Shown: positions 9,005 through 17,945, counted from the stretch's first letter. The stretch is DNA of 64,000 nt from Methyloligella sp. GL2 (GCF_013341275.1 NZ_CP054476.1:1129501-1193500), one strand, 5' to 3'. Numbers and translations: made by a program. Notes: a model not told the origin generated them from the letters alone.

Positions 9005-9220
9005 ATGTCAAAGGAAAATGCGAAGAAGATTCTAGATCTGGCGTTAAAGCAGGGCGCGGAGCAGGATGCGATGCTAGAAGAGCTTAAGACGAATTGTTCT
9101 GATGAAGAATTTGAAGAGTATAGGGGAATGGCATCAAGAATTCTTGGGTCCCTTTTGTTTGAAATTATAAACCCTATTGTTAAGAAGTATCCGGATCTTA
9201 AGCCGAAAGAGATGGATTAA
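9005..9220 (+). CDS. Small acidic helical protein, possible immunity or antitoxin protein
   Basis: 71 residues, strongly acidic (DAMLEELKTNCSDEEFEEYR), predicted mostly helical, no motif I can name. It lies 14 bases after the Cys-rich gene, with AAGGTGG about ten bases upstream of the ATG, and is probably co-transcribed. Codon use is AT-rich (many AAA, GAT, TTT), unlike the flanking chromosome, which points to horizontal origin. The partner role is inferred from position and charge only. Confidence 0.55.
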   Translation: MSKENAKKILDLALKQGAEQDAMLEELKTNCSDEEFEEYRGMASRILGSLLFEIINPIVKKYPDLKPKEMD

Positions 9221-9457
9221 CCTCTTAGACTGATTGTATTTTCAGAATGTTCTTGTGTAATTATAATATCTACACGAACAGGAGGTAGTATTCTGTGATT
9301 TTTCCGTAAATGTTTCCTAGGCCAAGTATCGGATGATTGTCCGTGAGGAGTCTGTGTATTTCCTTTTACGTCCGGCACTGAGAAACGGACTAAGTAGTGA
9401 ATTTTCTAGCCAAAACTCCGAAAATGTTTGCAGCCGTAAGGGCGCAAACGAAAGACT

Positions 9458-9610
9458 ATGACGGCTGCTTTCGATGATCAGGAGCTGTATGAGCTAACGG
9501 CTTTGGCTCGAGAGTTCGTGCAGTTCATTATAACCGATATTCCGCCGAAGCTCGGATTCGCAATGGACGCAGAGAATGGCGCTTGTACGGATGACGGATC
9601 AGCTTCCTGA
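9458..9610 (+). CDS. Possible 50-residue protein in unit A
   Basis: ATG to TGA frame encoding MTAAFDDQELYELTALAREF and a further 30 residues. The composition is protein-like (helical, acidic, amphipathic start). No good ribosome site is visible and no family is recognised. It could be the intact head of a decayed gene or chance. Confidence 0.25.
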   Translation: MTAAFDDQELYELTALAREFVQFIITDIPPKLGFAMDAENGACTDDGSAS

Positions 9611-9676
9611 TCGACCTAAGCTTTTTCCGGCGCCTTAGATTGTTCAATATCCTGATCTTGATCCCGATAGATAAAA

Positions 9677-9873
9677 GTGGGTCAATCGCCCTAGGAAAGA
9701 CCTTGGAAACTATGGGCCATTCAGATGGCTCACCAAACCCTAAGCGGGTGAAATAAAACGCTTTTTTCATTCCCCTACGGGGCGCCATCCACTAAAAAAT
9801 TCCATTTGATATCAATCGGCTGATGGCGGTGGGTCAATCACCTGTTCTTCCGGTGGCCCACCGGTGGGTCAAT
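9677..9873. repeat. Three GTGGGTCAAT repeats, possible IS21-type end remnant
   Basis: GTGGGTCAAT occurs at 9677-9686, 9829-9838 and 9864-9873, all in the same orientation. Multiple internal copies of a GTGGGTCA-like word near the termini are a feature I associate with IS21-family elements. No istA or istB coding sequence is present, so at most this is a relic. Confidence 0.3.
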
Positions 9874-10077
9874 TTCCTTCCCCATATGGTCGTCTCGGGA
9901 TAGTAGGCGCATGGCCTGTGTGAGAGACGAAAGTCGCTGTGAAGCGCGAGATGATTGGGACATTTTCGATTGCAGGATGGTGGGCTTTCCTCCGTGTTTC
10001 GCGCAAGCAGCTCAGAGATACGCAGCTTGCCTTGCTGGTCGCCCAATTCCACCATTGTCGTACTAGGGGAGCGTCAA

Positions 10078-10413
10078 ATGATTATTGCGATGCGAGAACT
10101 TACTCTTATCGATGGAGAACGGGCGACGCGCATCCCGATAACGATTCATTTGCCCCAGCAGGCCGACGACGGAGCTTGGAGCTGCCGGTACGAAATTGGA
10201 TGGCCGGAAGTGCATCGGACTTTCGAAGCCCTCGGTGCCGACGCTATTCAGTCGCTTGTGATTGCGCTCCAGATGATCGGAGCCGAGCTCTACACGAGTA
10301 CGGCGCATAAGGAGCAAAAATTGAAATGGGAAGAGGCAGGAAGCGGATATGGTTTTCCGGTCGCCAGAGCGCTTCACGATATTTTGGAAGGGGATGACGC
10401 GAAATTCTTCTGA
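10078..10413 (+). CDS. DUF6968-like protein
   Basis: 111 residues from ATG 10078, which has AGGGGAG seven bases upstream. Features are RELTLIDGE at the start, GAWSCRYEIGWPE in the middle, ALGADAIQSLVIALQMIGAEL and a GYGFPV motif near the end. I associate this pattern with the DUF6968 family of small proteins of unknown function, found in accessory regions and sometimes beside secreted toxins. A longer open frame starts at 9955, but its extra N-terminus is not protein-like. It is the last gene of unit A. Confidence 0.6.
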   Translation: MIIAMRELTLIDGERATRIPITIHLPQQADDGAWSCRYEIGWPEVHRTFEALGADAIQSLVIALQMIGAELYTSTAHKEQKLKWEEAGSGYGFPVARALHDILEGDDAKFF

Positions 10414-10597
10414 CGAACGCTAGTAATGACTGACTAGTGTCATTCGTTGACGAGGTGTGACGAATAGATGGTGGAGGCATCGGACAGGAGGCCGTCTCTA
10501 ACCTCCGCGGTTTCGTGCGGAGCAACACCAGGACGATGCGCTCCTGCGCGGGTAACGATTCTCTGCGCTAGATGGAGCCGATATTAGCGTGCGCATA

Positions 10598-10632
10598 TAG
10601 CCGCTTCAGTGGGTAGCCCTCCTCCGCTACCA
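10598..10632 (+). repeat. Element right-end repeat, copy 1, including attachment core
   Basis: 35 bases identical to 11529-11563. The final 16 (10617-10632) equal the tRNA 3' end. This is the junction between units A and B. Confidence 0.88.
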
Positions 10633-10720
10633 ATCTTCTCGCCGAGAAAATCGACTGCTTCAACCTCGTCACCGAGAAGGTAGACGAGCGGCCTCCCGTC
10701 GTCGCGCTGCGGGACTGGGC
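10617..10720 (+). repeat. Direct repeat, copy 2: attachment core plus element left end
   Basis: 104 bases identical to 8351-8454; it marks the left end of unit B. Confidence 0.9.
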
Positions 10721-10829
10721 GATTACAATCTACTGTCTCGTTTGCTTAAAGCGGCCGCCGAATCTTCCTAAATATGAGCCGCCACCACCACCGGGCATTA
10801 CCAAGCCCGAACCGAAGGACGGCAAATAA
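10617..10829 (+). pseudogene. Start-less open frame across the left end of unit B
   Basis: An open frame without a start codon runs through the repeat (reading NLLAEKIDCFNLVTEKVDE) and ends in a Pro-rich tail YEPPPPPGITKPEPKDGK before TAA at 10827-10829. In unit A the same frame diverges after the repeat and stops soon after. The regular codon pattern and tail look like the 3' end of a real gene cut by recombination. The parent family is not recognised. Confidence 0.4.
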
Positions 10830-10855
10830 GGTAGCGCTATTTGGGAGATTAAATA

Positions 10856-11452
10856 ATGGATTGGGAACGAGAGCCTGATCTAGAAGAGTTGCGTGAAATC
10901 TATCTTTTGCTTGAACGCTCCCCCGATCAGGCGGAGCCAAAGCTGGCAGCTCTGGCTGAGCAGCAGGGCTCTATTGCAAGCATGTGGTTGCTGGCAGAAG
11001 GGTACTCTGGAACCTACTTCCCAGCGGATACGAGCCGATCAAAATATTGGTACCGGCAAGCGGCGGAGGCTGGTTCCGAAGAGGCAGCGTATAATTTGGG
11101 GCGTCTGCATTTGGAAGACAGAGAAGATGGTAAAGCGGTTGCCGCGTTCGCTCGAGGCGCTGAACTTGGGCACTTGCCGTCAGCCTACAATTTGGCATTG
11201 CTTTGTCGAGAGGGCCGCGGAACGAGGAAAGACATATTGCGGTATCGTAAGTTGCTCGAATGTGCGGCCGCCGATGGCCATCTCTTTGCAAAGAGGGATC
11301 TGGCAGTGGACCTCATGACACGCCAATCTGGCCTGAAGCTCAAGTTTCGCGGCTTTCTCTTACTGACACGGCTCTATCTCATTGACGTGCCACATGAACT
11401 CCTTCGTGCTTGGAAGCATGGTCCTGAAATTGGCGATCATCTGCGCGGGTAA
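10856..11452 (+). CDS. Sel1-like repeat (tetratricopeptide-type) protein
   Basis: 198 residues. Sel1 units are visible at SKYWYRQAAEAGSEEAAYNLGRLHLE, then AFARGAELGHLPSAYNLALLCREGRGT, then YRKLLECAAADGHLFAKRDLA, about residues 60-150. Each unit forms a pair of helices used for protein binding. The C-terminal 45 residues are basic and hydrophobic (LKFRGFLLLTRLYLID). There is no signal peptide. A GGGAG site precedes the ATG. It is the only intact gene in unit B. The partner is unknown; Sel1 proteins in mobile regions are often immunity or regulatory factors, which is inference here. Confidence 0.7.
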   Translation: MDWEREPDLEELREIYLLLERSPDQAEPKLAALAEQQGSIASMWLLAEGYSGTYFPADTSRSKYWYRQAAEAGSEEAAYNLGRLHLEDREDGKAVAAFARGAELGHLPSAYNLALLCREGRGTRKDILRYRKLLECAAADGHLFAKRDLAVDLMTRQSGLKLKFRGFLLLTRLYLIDVPHELLRAWKHGPEIGDHLRG

Positions 11453-11528
11453 CACAATGGGTTTCGAGATTGCTCCCATCAGAGTCTTGGAAGATGCGTT
11501 AAGATGAGCCAGTGCTAGTGGAGCTCAT

Positions 11529-11563
11529 TAGCCGCTTCAGTGGGTAGCCCTCCTCCGCTACCA
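11529..11563 (+). repeat. Element right-end repeat, copy 2, and outer attachment site
   Basis: Identical to 10598-10632. Its 16-base core marks where chromosomal sequence resumes. The following bases (from 11564) resemble, with many mismatches, the sequence after the other cores (GAGAAAATCGACTGCTTCA versus TAAGAAATTGATCGGTTCA). Confidence 0.85.
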
Positions 11564-11635
11564 TTTCCTTCCCTAAGAAATTGATCGGTTCAGCCGCGAA
11601 GCAGGTAACGTGCCTTTCGCCGGACTGTGGGCGAA

Positions 11636-12151
11636 TTACTCGTCTGGATCGGTTCGCTCATCGAGAATCAGCTGGAGGAAGGTCAGGTCGAGCCATCGGC
11701 CGAATTTGGTGCCGACCTCCGGCATTTGGCCGACGCGCTCGAAGCCGAGCTTCTCGTGCAGCCGGATCGAGGGGAAATTCTCCGCGCCGATCCCTGCCAC
11801 CATGACGTGTTTGCCGATTGTCCGGGCCCGCGCGATCAGCGCCCGCATCAGCGCTTCGCCGATGCCCCGGCCATGGGCATCGCTCCGGACGTAAACCGAA
11901 TTCTCGACGGTATGGCGAAAGCCCTGCCAGGCCCGCCAATCCCCGAAGGAGGCATAGCCCAGAACCGTCGCTTCCGGCGATATGGCGACCAGAATCGGAT
12001 AGCCGGCTTGTCGCCGGTCCTGCAGCCAAGCCAGCCGGTTTGCGGCATCCACCGTGGTTTCGTTCCAGATCGCGGTGGTGTGCAGCACGGCCTCGTTGTA
12101 GATGGCGAGGATCCCCTCGACATCGCCGTCTGAAGCATCCCTGATTTGCAT
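11636..12151 (-). CDS. GNAT N-acetyltransferase, phosphinothricin/methionine sulfoximine type
   Basis: 171 residues from ATG 12151. Pattern of the Pat/YncA group: MQIRDASDGDVEGILAIYNE, then TAIWNETTVD, then VYVRSDAHGRGIGEALMRAL (the acetyl-CoA binding Q/RxxGxG/A site) and HEKLGFERVGQMPEVGTKFG. Members acetylate small amino-acid analogues such as phosphinothricin or methionine sulfone with acetyl-CoA. The exact substrate cannot be read from the sequence. It is the first chromosomal gene after the integrated units and lies 86 bases downstream of pgl on the same strand, so read-through from the pentose phosphate operon is possible. Confidence 0.85.
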   Translation of the reverse strand: MQIRDASDGDVEGILAIYNEAVLHTTAIWNETTVDAANRLAWLQDRRQAGYPILVAISPEATVLGYASFGDWRAWQGFRHTVENSVYVRSDAHGRGIGEALMRALIARARTIGKHVMVAGIGAENFPSIRLHEKLGFERVGQMPEVGTKFGRWLDLTFLQLILDERTDPDE

Positions 12152-12237
12152 GATTGTCCGTCTCAGCCTTGGTCTAGCTGGGATGTCGCGTGGATCGCGC
12201 AGCCGCGCAAGTGCGGCGTGGTCGCCGCCTCGCGGCG

Positions 12238-12981
12238 CTAAGGCCGGGTGCCGCCGCCGGCCGCGGCGGCGTCGATCAGCCACCAGAGCTGGCCTTTGCT
12301 TGCGACCTTGCCGGCGGGAAGATCCTCGCCGGCAGCAAGACGGCGCAAGGCTTCGGTCTTGCCGGCGCCGGTGATCAGGAACAGCACCAGGCGCGCGGAG
12401 CCAAGCGCCGGATAGGTGAGGGTGATGCGCGGCACGAAGGGCTCCAGCCCCGGCTCGGGCACCGGCGTCGCCAGGGCCTTGTCTTCGTTCAGCGCGGCCG
12501 TGCCGGGAAACAGCGAGGCGGTATGCCCGTCGCCGCCGAGGCCGAGCAGCACCAGATCGAACAGCGGATAGCCGCCGGTAAAGCCGCCGGGGCCGTGGAA
12601 CTCCCGCAAGGTCCGGTCATAGGCGGCGGCGCCCGTCTCGGCGCCTTCGCCGGTGGGGATGACATGGAAATTGGCCGGCGGAATCGGTGCATCGTCGAAC
12701 GCGGCGTGGGCCATGCCGGCATTGCTGCGGCTATCGTCGAGGGGCACCAGGCGCTCGTCGCCGAAGAACCAATGAATGCGTTCCCAGGGTAGGCGGTGGC
12801 GATAATCGGTGCTGCCGAGCAACTGATAAAGCCGCTTCGGCGTGCTGCCGCCGGCCAGGCAAATGGCGATCTTCTCTTGGGTCGCGGTGGCGCAGATCAC
12901 CAGGAGATGATCGGCGGCGGCACGGGCGACCGCCTCGGGATCGGGCAGAAGCTGGGTGCCGCGCGGAAGGGAGAGCGTCAT
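12238..12981 (-). CDS. pgl: 6-phosphogluconolactonase
   Basis: Hydrolyses 6-phosphogluconolactone to 6-phosphogluconate, the second step of the oxidative pentose phosphate pathway. The 247-residue product shows CLAGGSTPKRLYQLL, then RIHWFFGDERLVPLDD..SNAGMA (the GDER and SN family motifs), and LGLGGDGHTASLFPG, all diagnostic of the NagB-like Pgl family. It is the last pathway gene of the operon cofD-fgd-tal/pgi-gnd-pgl, 35 bases after gnd. The substrate would come directly from the F420-dependent dehydrogenase encoded upstream. Confidence 0.93.
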   Translation of the reverse strand: MTLSLPRGTQLLPDPEAVARAAADHLLVICATATQEKIAICLAGGSTPKRLYQLLGSTDYRHRLPWERIHWFFGDERLVPLDDSRSNAGMAHAAFDDAPIPPANFHVIPTGEGAETGAAAYDRTLREFHGPGGFTGGYPLFDLVLLGLGGDGHTASLFPGTAALNEDKALATPVPEPGLEPFVPRITLTYPALGSARLVLFLITGAGKTEALRRLAAGEDLPAGKVASKGQLWWLIDAAAAGGGTRP

Positions 12982-13016
12982 GGGAGCGTTATGGCCATGG
13001 CTTTGCCGCGCGCCGC

Positions 13017-13991
13017 CTATTTCGGTTCCTGATGGCCGCCGAAGCCCTTGCGCATGGCGGAGAGGATCTTGTCGGCGAAGCTCTCCTCTTTGCGCGAGCG
13101 GAAGCGGGCATAGAGCGCCGCGGAGAGCACATTGGCCGGGACGGCCTCCTCGATTGCCGCATTGATGGTCCAGCGGCCTTCGCCGGAATCGGAGACGAAG
13201 CCGGAGAAGCCGTCGAGCTTCTCGTCGCCGGCAAGCGCCTGGGCGGTGAGGTCGAGCAGCCAGGAGGAGACCACGCTGCCGCGGCGCCAGACCTCGGCAA
13301 TGTCGGCGAGGTTGAAATCGTAGCGCTGGGCCTCGGGCAGGGTCTCCGAGTTCGCCTGCTCGAGAATCTCGAAGCCCTCGGCGAAGGCCTGCATCATCCC
13401 GTATTCGATGCCGTTATGGATCATCTTGACGAAATGCCCGGCGCCGGCGGGACCGGCATGGATATAGCCCTGCTCGGCGCGGGGGTCGCGGGTCTCGCGG
13501 CCTTCGGTGCGGGGAATGTCGCCGATACCGGGGGCGAGGCTTGCGAAGATCGGATCGAGGCGCTGCACCGTCTCGGTGTCGCCGCCGATCATCATGCAGT
13601 AGCCGCGCTCCAGCCCCCAAACGCCGCCGGAGGTGCCGACATCCAGATAGTGGATGCCCTTCTCGGCGAGCGCGGCGGCGCGGGCGATGTCGTCCTTATA
13701 GAAGGAGTTGCCGCCGTCGATGATCACGTCGCCGGGCTGCATCAGCTCGCCGAGGCGCTGCACCGCGGCTTGCGTGATCTCGCCGGCCGGCAGCATCACC
13801 CAGGCGATGCGCGGGGCCTCGAGCTTGGCGACGAGGTCTTCCAGGCTGTTTGCGCCGGTAGCGCCTTCGCCTTCCAGCGCGGCGACGGCGTCCGCGTTCT
13901 GATCGAAGGCCACCGCCTCATGGCCCTCGCGCAGCAGGCGCCGCACGATATTGCCGCCCATGCGGCCAAGGCCGATCATTCCGAGTTGCAT
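13017..13991 (-). CDS. gnd: 6-phosphogluconate dehydrogenase, decarboxylating (short YqeC/GndA-type)
   Basis: Oxidises 6-phosphogluconate to ribulose 5-phosphate and CO2. The 324-residue product has the dinucleotide fold [55 protein letters not shown] and the substrate loop [18 protein letters not shown]. The length fits the shorter, often NAD-preferring class. Two adjacent ATGs exist; the second (13991) is chosen because the AGGAGA site is five bases upstream of it. It lies between tal-pgi (17 bases after its stop) and pgl. Cofactor preference is family-based inference. Confidence 0.92.
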   Translation of the reverse strand: MQLGMIGLGRMGGNIVRRLLREGHEAVAFDQNADAVAALEGEGATGANSLEDLVAKLEAPRIAWVMLPAGEITQAAVQRLGELMQPGDVIIDGGNSFYKDDIARAAALAEKGIHYLDVGTSGGVWGLERGYCMMIGGDTETVQRLDPIFASLAPGIGDIPRTEGRETRDPRAEQGYIHAGPAGAGHFVKMIHNGIEYGMMQAFAEGFEILEQANSETLPEAQRYDFNLADIAEVWRRGSVVSSWLLDLTAQALAGDEKLDGFSGFVSDSGEGRWTINAAIEEAVPANVLSAALYARFRSRKEESFADKILSAMRKGFGGHQEPK

Positions 13992-14008
13992 CATTCTCTC
14001 CTGAGGCT

Positions 14009-16861
14009 TCAAGCCAAAGCGGCTTGTGTCGCCGCTTCGAGCCGGTCCAAAGCCTTGGTTACGTCGCCATGTTTAATATGAACTCTTAAGGCCCGCCGCC
14101 CGCGCTCCGAGAGCACGGCGAGATCGCCGCGGGCTTGAGCGGCGACGACGGTGGCAAAGCCGAGCTTGCGGTCGGGGATCGATAGGTCTTGCGCCGGCTC
14201 GGCGGTGATCTGCAGAAACACGCCGCTATCGGGACCGCCCTTATAGGCCTGCCCGGTGGAGTGCAGGAAGCGCGGGCCGAACTCGGCGCAGCAGGCGGCT
14301 TTGCGTTTCTCCCGGAGGGTGTTGCAGAGGGTGCGGAGCTGCGCGGTATTGGCGGGGTTGCGCGGGATATAGGCCAGCAGCGCGACGTAATCGCCCGTCT
14401 TTATACGCGCGAAATGCTCGCGAAGCGCAGGCTCCAAACCGTCGCCCGCGCCGGGGAGCGCCGCCGCATTTTCCGGATCGGCGAAGAGGGCGATCTGCTC
14501 GTCTTCGAAGATCGGCGTCTCTTCCGGCAAGGCCCCGGTCGTCTCGGCGGCCTCGAACAGCTTGCGGGTTTCGACCTTGCTGGCTTCCACATCGGGCTGG
14601 TTGAACGGGTCGATGCCGAGCACCGCGCCGGCGATCGCCGTGGCGATCTCGAAGCGGAAGAATTCCTGCGGGATCTGGGCGGCATCTTTCAGGTCGATGC
14701 GGATGACGGGATGGCCGGCCTCGGCCAGCGCCGCCACGCCTGCGTCCTGGGCGGGATCGGCGGCATCGGCCAGACGGAGGTAAACGAAGCTGCGGTCCGG
14801 GCCGTAGACGTCCGGCGCGCCCAGCGGCTCGCCGTCGACGGGGATCAGCGCCTTGCCCTGTTTGCCGGTGGATTCGGCGATCAGCTGTTCCGCCCAGGCG
14901 CCGAACGGGGCAAGCCGTGGCGAGGCGATCAGGGTGACCTTGTCGCGCTGCTCGGTGAGGGCGGCGACGCCCAGGGCAACGCCGAGGCCGACACCCGGAT
15001 TGTGGACCGGCGGCACCAGGGCGCCGCAGGAATGGAACATGGTGCGGGCGGTGCTAAGAAACTCGGCGATGTCGATGCCCATGGCCGCGGCCGGCACCAG
15101 GCCGAAGGCTGAGAGCACCGAATAGCGGCCGCCCACCTCCGGCACACCGTGGAAGATGTGCCAGAATTTGTCGGCGCTGGCCCGCTGTTCCAGGGCGGAG
15201 CCCGGATCGGTGACGGCGACGAAATGGGAGGCGGCGGCCCCGCCGGCCACCTCCTTCATGCGGCCGAAGAAGTAGTCGCAGAACAGGTTCGGCTCCAAGG
15301 TCGAGCCGGACTTGCTGGCGACGATGAACAGCGTGTTCGGAAGGTCGAGCTCTGCCTCCAAAGCGCGGATCTCGTCCGGATGGGTGGAGTCCAGAATACG
15401 CAGCTTGGGGAAGCCGGCTTGCGGTCCGTAGATCTCGGCCAGAACTTCCGGGCCGAGGCTGGAGCCGCCCATGCCGAGCACCACCACGTCGGTGAAGCCG
15501 CGGGTGCGCACCTCTTCGGCGAAGGCGGCGTAGCGGTTCCCTTGCGCGCTCTCGTCGGGGATCAGGTCCAGCCAGCCGAGCCAGCGGTTCTCGTCCGAGT
15601 TGGTCCACAGCCCCGGATCGCGCGCCCAGAGCAGCCGGGTCGAGCCGCCGAGCTGCCATCCTTCCAGCGCGGCATCGACGGCGCCTTGCAACGCTGCCGG
15701 CAGCTCCAGGGTCTGAGCGTTGAGACGGTCGCCGAGAATGGCAGCGCGTTTCTCCGCCACCGCATCGAGCAGCCGGTCGGCCGCCTCGGCGAAAAGCTGA
15801 ACGCCTTGATCCAGCAGCTCGGCGGCCACCGCCTCGATATCGATGCCGGTTTCGGCGAGCTTCGCCATGACGGTCTCGGCAGCGTCCATATGCCGATCGA
15901 GGGTTGCCGCCACGGTGCCGTGATCGCGGAAGGCGTCCATGGTGGCGGGCGGCATGGTGTTGACGGTCTGTTTGCCGATCAGCTCGTCGACATAGAGCAC
16001 GTCGGAATAGGCTTTGTTCTTGGTGCCGGTGGAGGCCCAGAGCAGGCGCTGGGGCTTGGCGCCTTTGGCGGCCAAAGCCTGCCAGGCGGGGGCGGTGCAG
16101 ATCTCGCCGAAGCTCTGATAAGCGAGCTTGGCATTGGCGATGGCCACCTTGCCCTTCAGCGCGACGAGGGCCTGGCTTTCCTCATCGGACGCGAGACCGC
16201 CGATGCGCTGATCGAGCAGGGAATCCACGGCGGTGTCGATGCGGCTGATGAAGAAACTGGCGACGCTCGCGACTTTGGCGACATCGTCGCCGCTCGCATC
16301 CAGATCCTGCAGGCCTTCGACGAAGGCGTTTGCCACCTGCTCGTAGACCTGCCGGGAGAACAGCAAGGTGACGTTGATGGAAATGCCTTCGGAGATCAGC
16401 TGCCGGATGGCGACGAGCCCGGCGGGCGTTGCCGGCACCTTCACCATCAGATTGGGGCGATTGACGGCGGCGTGCAGGCGCCGCGCCTCGGCGATGGTGG
16501 CCTTGGCATCGTTTGCGAGATAGGGCGAAACCTCGAGGCTGACATAGCCGTCGCCGCCGCCGCTTGCGTCGAAGACCGGGCGAAGGATATCGGCGGCATC
16601 CTGGATGTCGGCGATGGCCAGGCTCTCATAGAGCGTGCCGATATCGGCATCGCCCGCTTCCAGCGCGGCGCGGATGGCGGGGTCGTAATCCTCCGATCCG
16701 GCGATGGCCTTCTCGAAGATCGCCGGGTTGGAGGTGACGCCGCGCACGCCGTCCTGCTCAACCAGCGTCTTGAGGCTGCCATCGGCGATGGCGGCGCGGG
16801 AAATGAAATCGAGCCAGACGGCTTGGTCCTGTTCCGGATGCAGGGCCTTCAGCGGTGTCAT
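14009..16861 (-). CDS. tal-pgi: Bifunctional transaldolase / glucose-6-phosphate isomerase
   Basis: 950-residue fusion. Residues 1-360 are a transaldolase ([33 protein letters not shown], the Schiff-base Lys in [13 protein letters not shown], and [11 protein letters not shown]). Residues from about 400 to the end are a phosphoglucose isomerase ([38 protein letters not shown], and [19 protein letters not shown]). The natural fusion links the non-oxidative pentose branch to the fructose 6-phosphate/glucose 6-phosphate pool. Isomerase activity supplies the substrate of the F420-dependent dehydrogenase encoded just upstream (91 bases). An open frame extends to 17137, but ATG 16861 matches the transaldolase N-terminus. 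Confidence 0.93.
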   Translation of the reverse strand: MTPLKALHPEQDQAVWLDFISRAAIADGSLKTLVEQDGVRGVTSNPAIFEKAIAGSEDYDPAIRAALEAGDADIGTLYESLAIADIQDAADILRPVFDASGGGDGYVSLEVSPYLANDAKATIAEARRLHAAVNRPNLMVKVPATPAGLVAIRQLISEGISINVTLLFSRQVYEQVANAFVEGLQDLDASGDDVAKVASVASFFISRIDTAVDSLLDQRIGGLASDEESQALVALKGKVAIANAKLAYQSFGEICTAPAWQALAAKGAKPQRLLWASTGTKNKAYSDVLYVDELIGKQTVNTMPPATMDAFRDHGTVAATLDRHMDAAETVMAKLAETGIDIEAVAAELLDQGVQLFAEAADRLLDAVAEKRAAILGDRLNAQTLELPAALQGAVDAALEGWQLGGSTRLLWARDPGLWTNSDENRWLGWLDLIPDESAQGNRYAAFAEEVRTRGFTDVVVLGMGGSSLGPEVLAEIYGPQAGFPKLRILDSTHPDEIRALEAELDLPNTLFIVASKSGSTLEPNLFCDYFFGRMKEVAGGAAASHFVAVTDPGSALEQRASADKFWHIFHGVPEVGGRYSVLSAFGLVPAAAMGIDIAEFLSTARTMFHSCGALVPPVHNPGVGLGVALGVAALTEQRDKVTLIASPRLAPFGAWAEQLIAESTGKQGKALIPVDGEPLGAPDVYGPDRSFVYLRLADAADPAQDAGVAALAEAGHPVIRIDLKDAAQIPQEFFRFEIATAIAGAVLGIDPFNQPDVEASKVETRKLFEAAETTGALPEETPIFEDEQIALFADPENAAALPGAGDGLEPALREHFARIKTGDYVALLAYIPRNPANTAQLRTLCNTLREKRKAACCAEFGPRFLHSTGQAYKGGPDSGVFLQITAEPAQDLSIPDRKLGFATVVAAQARGDLAVLSERGRRALRVHIKHGDVTKALDRLEAATQAALA

Positions 16862-16952
16862 CGGTCGGCGGTCCTTGCGTTGGGTCGGAAGCGGGCGCGG
16901 AGCGGAGGTGGACGGTTCCGCTCCGCGCCGGTCCGAGACTGCTCTGGGGTCG

Positions 16953-17942
16953 TCAGCGCAGTCGCGGCATAACATGCTCGGCGAAAAGACGCATGGCGCG
17001 TTCTTGATCGGGGCCAGGGAAATGGAACACCAGATGGTCGAAACCGAGCCCGGTATAGAAGCCGATCTTCTCCACCGCGGTCTCCGGATCGGAGGCGACG
17101 ATCCAGCGCGAGGCGGCACGCTCGATGGGGAGCGCATCGGCCATGCGCTCGAAGTCGAGCGGATCGTCGGTGTTCATCTTCTCTTCCGGCGTGAGCGCGA
17201 GCATGCCCCAGTAATGGGTATCGTGCAGGGCGCGTTCGGCATCGGTGTCGAAGGAGAGTTTGATCTCGATCATGCGCTCGAACGGGCCGGCCTGGCTTTT
17301 GCGCTGCTCCAGTCCGGTCGCGACATTGGGGAGCAGGGTCTCGGTATAAAGCTCCGGCGCCTTGCCGCTGGTGCAGATGAAGCCGTCATTGCGGCCGGCG
17401 AGCTTGGCCATGTAAGGCCCGGCAGCGGCAACGTAGATCGGCACCGGGATCTCGGGGTGCTCGTAAATCGTCGCCCGCTCGGTCTGATAATATTCGCCGT
17501 CGAAGGAGACGCGCTCTTCGGTCCAGAGCTCGCGGATGAGCTTGATGGCTTCGCGGAAGCGGGCGGTGCGCTCCTTCTGGATCGGCCATTCGATGCGGGC
17601 CGCCGGCACCTCGTTGAGGGATTCGCCGGTGCCGACGCCGAGGATCACGCGGCCGGGAAACATCGCGCCCAACGTGGCGAAGGCCTGGGCGACGATGGAG
17701 GGGTGATAGCGGAAGGTCGGGGTCAGCACGCTGGTGCCGAGGGTCATGCGCGAGGTCATCGCGCCGGCCGCGCCGAGCCAAGCGATGGAGTTCGGCGCCT
17801 GGCCGCCGTGATGGCGCCAAGGCTGGAAGTGATCGCTGATGAAGGTGGAGTCGAAGCCGAGCTCTTCGGCGAGCACGGTGAAATCCAGCAAAGGCCGCGC
17901 GGCGAACTGCTCGGCGGAGGCCTTATATCCAATCTTCGGCAT
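16953..17942 (-). CDS. fgd: F420-dependent glucose-6-phosphate dehydrogenase (LLM fold)
   Basis: Oxidises glucose 6-phosphate to 6-phosphogluconolactone while reducing coenzyme F420. The 329-residue product follows mycobacterial Fgd1 along its length: KIGYKASAEQFA, SDHFQPWRHHGGQAP, LGTSVLTPTFRYHPSIVAQAF, GVGTGESLNE, GFICTSGKAPELYTE, RWIVASDPETAVEKIGFY and LVFHFPG. The catalytic residues of Fgd1 (His40, Trp44, Glu109) correspond to H38, W42 and E107. The phosphate-binding Lys198, Lys259 and Arg283 correspond to K194, K255 and R279. Full conservation argues for glucose 6-phosphate as substrate, not a generic luciferase-like function. The start lies three bases after the cofD stop, so F420 synthesis and use share one transcript. 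No zwf is seen in the window. Confidence 0.92.
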   Translation of the reverse strand: MPKIGYKASAEQFAARPLLDFTVLAEELGFDSTFISDHFQPWRHHGGQAPNSIAWLGAAGAMTSRMTLGTSVLTPTFRYHPSIVAQAFATLGAMFPGRVILGVGTGESLNEVPAARIEWPIQKERTARFREAIKLIRELWTEERVSFDGEYYQTERATIYEHPEIPVPIYVAAAGPYMAKLAGRNDGFICTSGKAPELYTETLLPNVATGLEQRKSQAGPFERMIEIKLSFDTDAERALHDTHYWGMLALTPEEKMNTDDPLDFERMADALPIERAASRWIVASDPETAVEKIGFYTGLGFDHLVFHFPGPDQERAMRLFAEHVMPRLR

Positions 17943-17945
17943 TGC

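Larger units (their letters stand above)
8367..10632. mobile_element. Integrated unit A at tRNA-Met (no integrase seen)
   Basis: Segment between the tRNA 3' end and a second copy of its last 16 bases (10617-10632). It begins with an 88-base sequence and ends with a 19-base sequence (10598-10616) that both recur in unit B, as expected for related site-specific integrative elements. Cargo: a Cys-rich protein, a small acidic protein, a 50-residue frame and a DUF6968-like protein. Parts around 9005-9330 are clearly lower in GC than the chromosome. There is no recombinase, so the unit is either a remnant or was moved in trans. Confidence 0.65.
10633..11563. mobile_element. Integrated unit B (tandem, same ends as unit A)
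   Basis: 931-base segment from the second attachment core to a third copy (11548-11563). Its left 88 bases equal those of unit A and its right 19 bases equal those of unit A, while the interior is different and encodes a single Sel1-repeat protein. Shared ends with different cargo indicate two members of one element family inserted one after the other at the same tRNA. No recombinase is encoded. Confidence 0.65.

Noticed and set aside
9528..9788. 86-residue minus-strand frame in unit A
   Set aside because: Basic, Arg/Leu-rich, with no ribosome site, and antisense to a better small frame at 9458. Judged as chance.
8351..11563. CRISPR-like repeat array
   Set aside because: Only three copies, irregular spacing of 2.3 and 0.9 kb, and the repeat is the tRNA 3' end. 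This is an attachment-site pattern. No CRISPR array was seen anywhere in the window.
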